Source: Alphaproteobacteria bacterium UBA7691
Lineage (GTDB): Bacteria > Pseudomonadota > Alphaproteobacteria > Ferrovibrionales > Ferrovibrionaceae
Length of the DNA: 64,000 nt
Reading direction: 5' to 3'
NCBI GenBank assembly: GCA_002482765.1
Contig: DLGP01000096.1
Span: 18,497-82,496, forward strand
Part shown: in pieces, positions 63,625 to 64,000 of the stretch
Layout of the letters: each line of letters opens with the position of its first letter
Position numbering within the stretch: position 1 is the first letter of the stretch
Notes under the pieces: model-generated
What the model was told of the DNA's origin: nothing
The model's database searches: none
What the model saw: the letters and a program-made list of their open reading frames with translations, nothing else
Program-made: the position numbers and the translations under genes

Positions 63625-64000
63625 ATTTCCTCCGCGACGGGAAAGTCCAAATCGTTGATCGAGTCGAAAGCGTGATCGCGCGCTTGATCCTCGGCTTTGC
63701 TGCCGTTGTCCACAACGAGATGTAGCCGTCGCGGCCGCTTGCGCTGCTCTGACTGCTCTTCCTTGCGTGGCTCTGATGCCAGCGTCTGCTTGTTTCGCCG
63801 CCGGCGCTCCGCGTCACGGCGTTCCGTCTTGGACGTTTTGGTCTTCTTCTCAGCCTCTTCAACGAGGCGATTGAGCTCTTTATGCGCATCTATATTGTCG
63901 GCGGTGGTTTGGTTTCGCCGCCCCCGCTTCGCTGCTAGTTCTCTCGCTCTCCGGTGCTCCCATACTGATATGGGCTGCATCTGCCGGGTTTCCTCGAATA
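63621..64000 (-). CDS. tniA: TniA-like transposase, C-terminal end (truncated by window edge)
   Basis: The last roughly 126 residues of a large transposase, rich in basic residues and coiled-coil-like segments (ELNRLVEEAEKKTK, then ERRDAERRRRNKQT). This fits the Mu/TniA-type C-terminal region; the DDE core must lie past 64000. The stop overlaps the tniB start by ATGA. The gene end itself does not prove the family, but the tniB partner does support it. Confidence 0.7.
   Translation of the reverse strand, partial: FEETRQMQPISVWEHRRARELAAKRGRRNQTTADNIDAHKELNRLVEEAEKKTKTSKTERRDAERRRRNKQTLASEPRKEEQSEQRKRPRRLHLVVDNGSKAEDQARDHAFDSINDLDFPVAEEI

Overview
The window has two parts of different character. 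Positions 1 to about 30,200 look like a GC-rich alphaproteobacterial chromosome, probably Rhodospirillales-like. The reasons are a complete Aap-type amino-acid ABC system, CtrA-type boxes, paired FCD/GntR-regulated polyamine-type ABC operons and uniform high-GC codon use. Genus cannot be decided from the sequence alone. No rRNA, tRNA or CRISPR array was seen.

Chromosomal part, left to right. First comes a sulfur/amino-acid group: partial cysK, an AlaX-type editing protein, a mercaptopyruvate sulfurtransferase and a GNAT enzyme. It ends in a convergent spacer with two full CtrA-type boxes. Next is the minus-strand aapJQMP system with a second aapJ paralogue, then a YqaA-type membrane protein and an M20 peptidase. 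A plus-strand run of metC-like, GT2 and enoyl-CoA hydratase genes faces a ParDE-type toxin-antitoxin pair with a 12+12 bp palindromic operator. Then come a nested inverted-repeat element and an acyl-CoA synthetase. The most interesting chromosomal part is 16.9-30.2 kb. One GntR-headed operon encodes a PotD-like ABC importer, a nitrile hydratase/thiocyanate hydrolase-like enzyme whose beta subunit is split into two genes, an isocitrate-lyase/PEP-mutase-family enzyme and an isochorismatase-family hydrolase. A second, opposing ABC importer operon with a PuuE-like deacetylase is divergent from its own GntR gene across a spacer with three identical palindromes. I infer uptake and breakdown of a nitrogenous (nitrile- or ureide-like) compound.

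After a decayed flavoprotein gene and an AT-richer gene with a HEPN-type motif, an accessory region starts near 31.69 kb. It is probably one large Tn5053/Tn7-like transposon. Repeated TGACAA motifs mark a putative left end, and tniB plus the 3' end of tniA lie at 62.7-64.0 kb and run off the window. Its cargo is metal resistance: an ISPpu12-like ISL3 element of 3,372 bp carrying tnpA, lspA, a CDF transporter and a MerR regulator; a czcCBA-type RND pump with small exported proteins; a degenerate IS1595 transposase; an adenylate cyclase; copZ and a CopA-type P1B ATPase; and a long copper operon with a TolC-like lipoprotein, multicopper oxidase, cupredoxin, CusF-like protein, cusCBA-type pump, DUF411 protein, a frameshifted DUF305 gene and a DsbA-family gene with an in-frame TGA. 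Two CueR-type promoters are present but no CueR gene is in the window, so copper control probably comes from outside.

How the cargo would work: CopA exports Cu(I) from the cytoplasm with CopZ as chaperone. The multicopper oxidase, cupredoxin and CusF-like proteins handle periplasmic copper, and the CusCBA and CzcCBA pumps remove Cu/Ag and Zn/Co/Cd-type ions across the outer membrane. Three small Cys/His-containing exported proteins, each upstream of a TolC-family gene, recur as an unexplained accessory.
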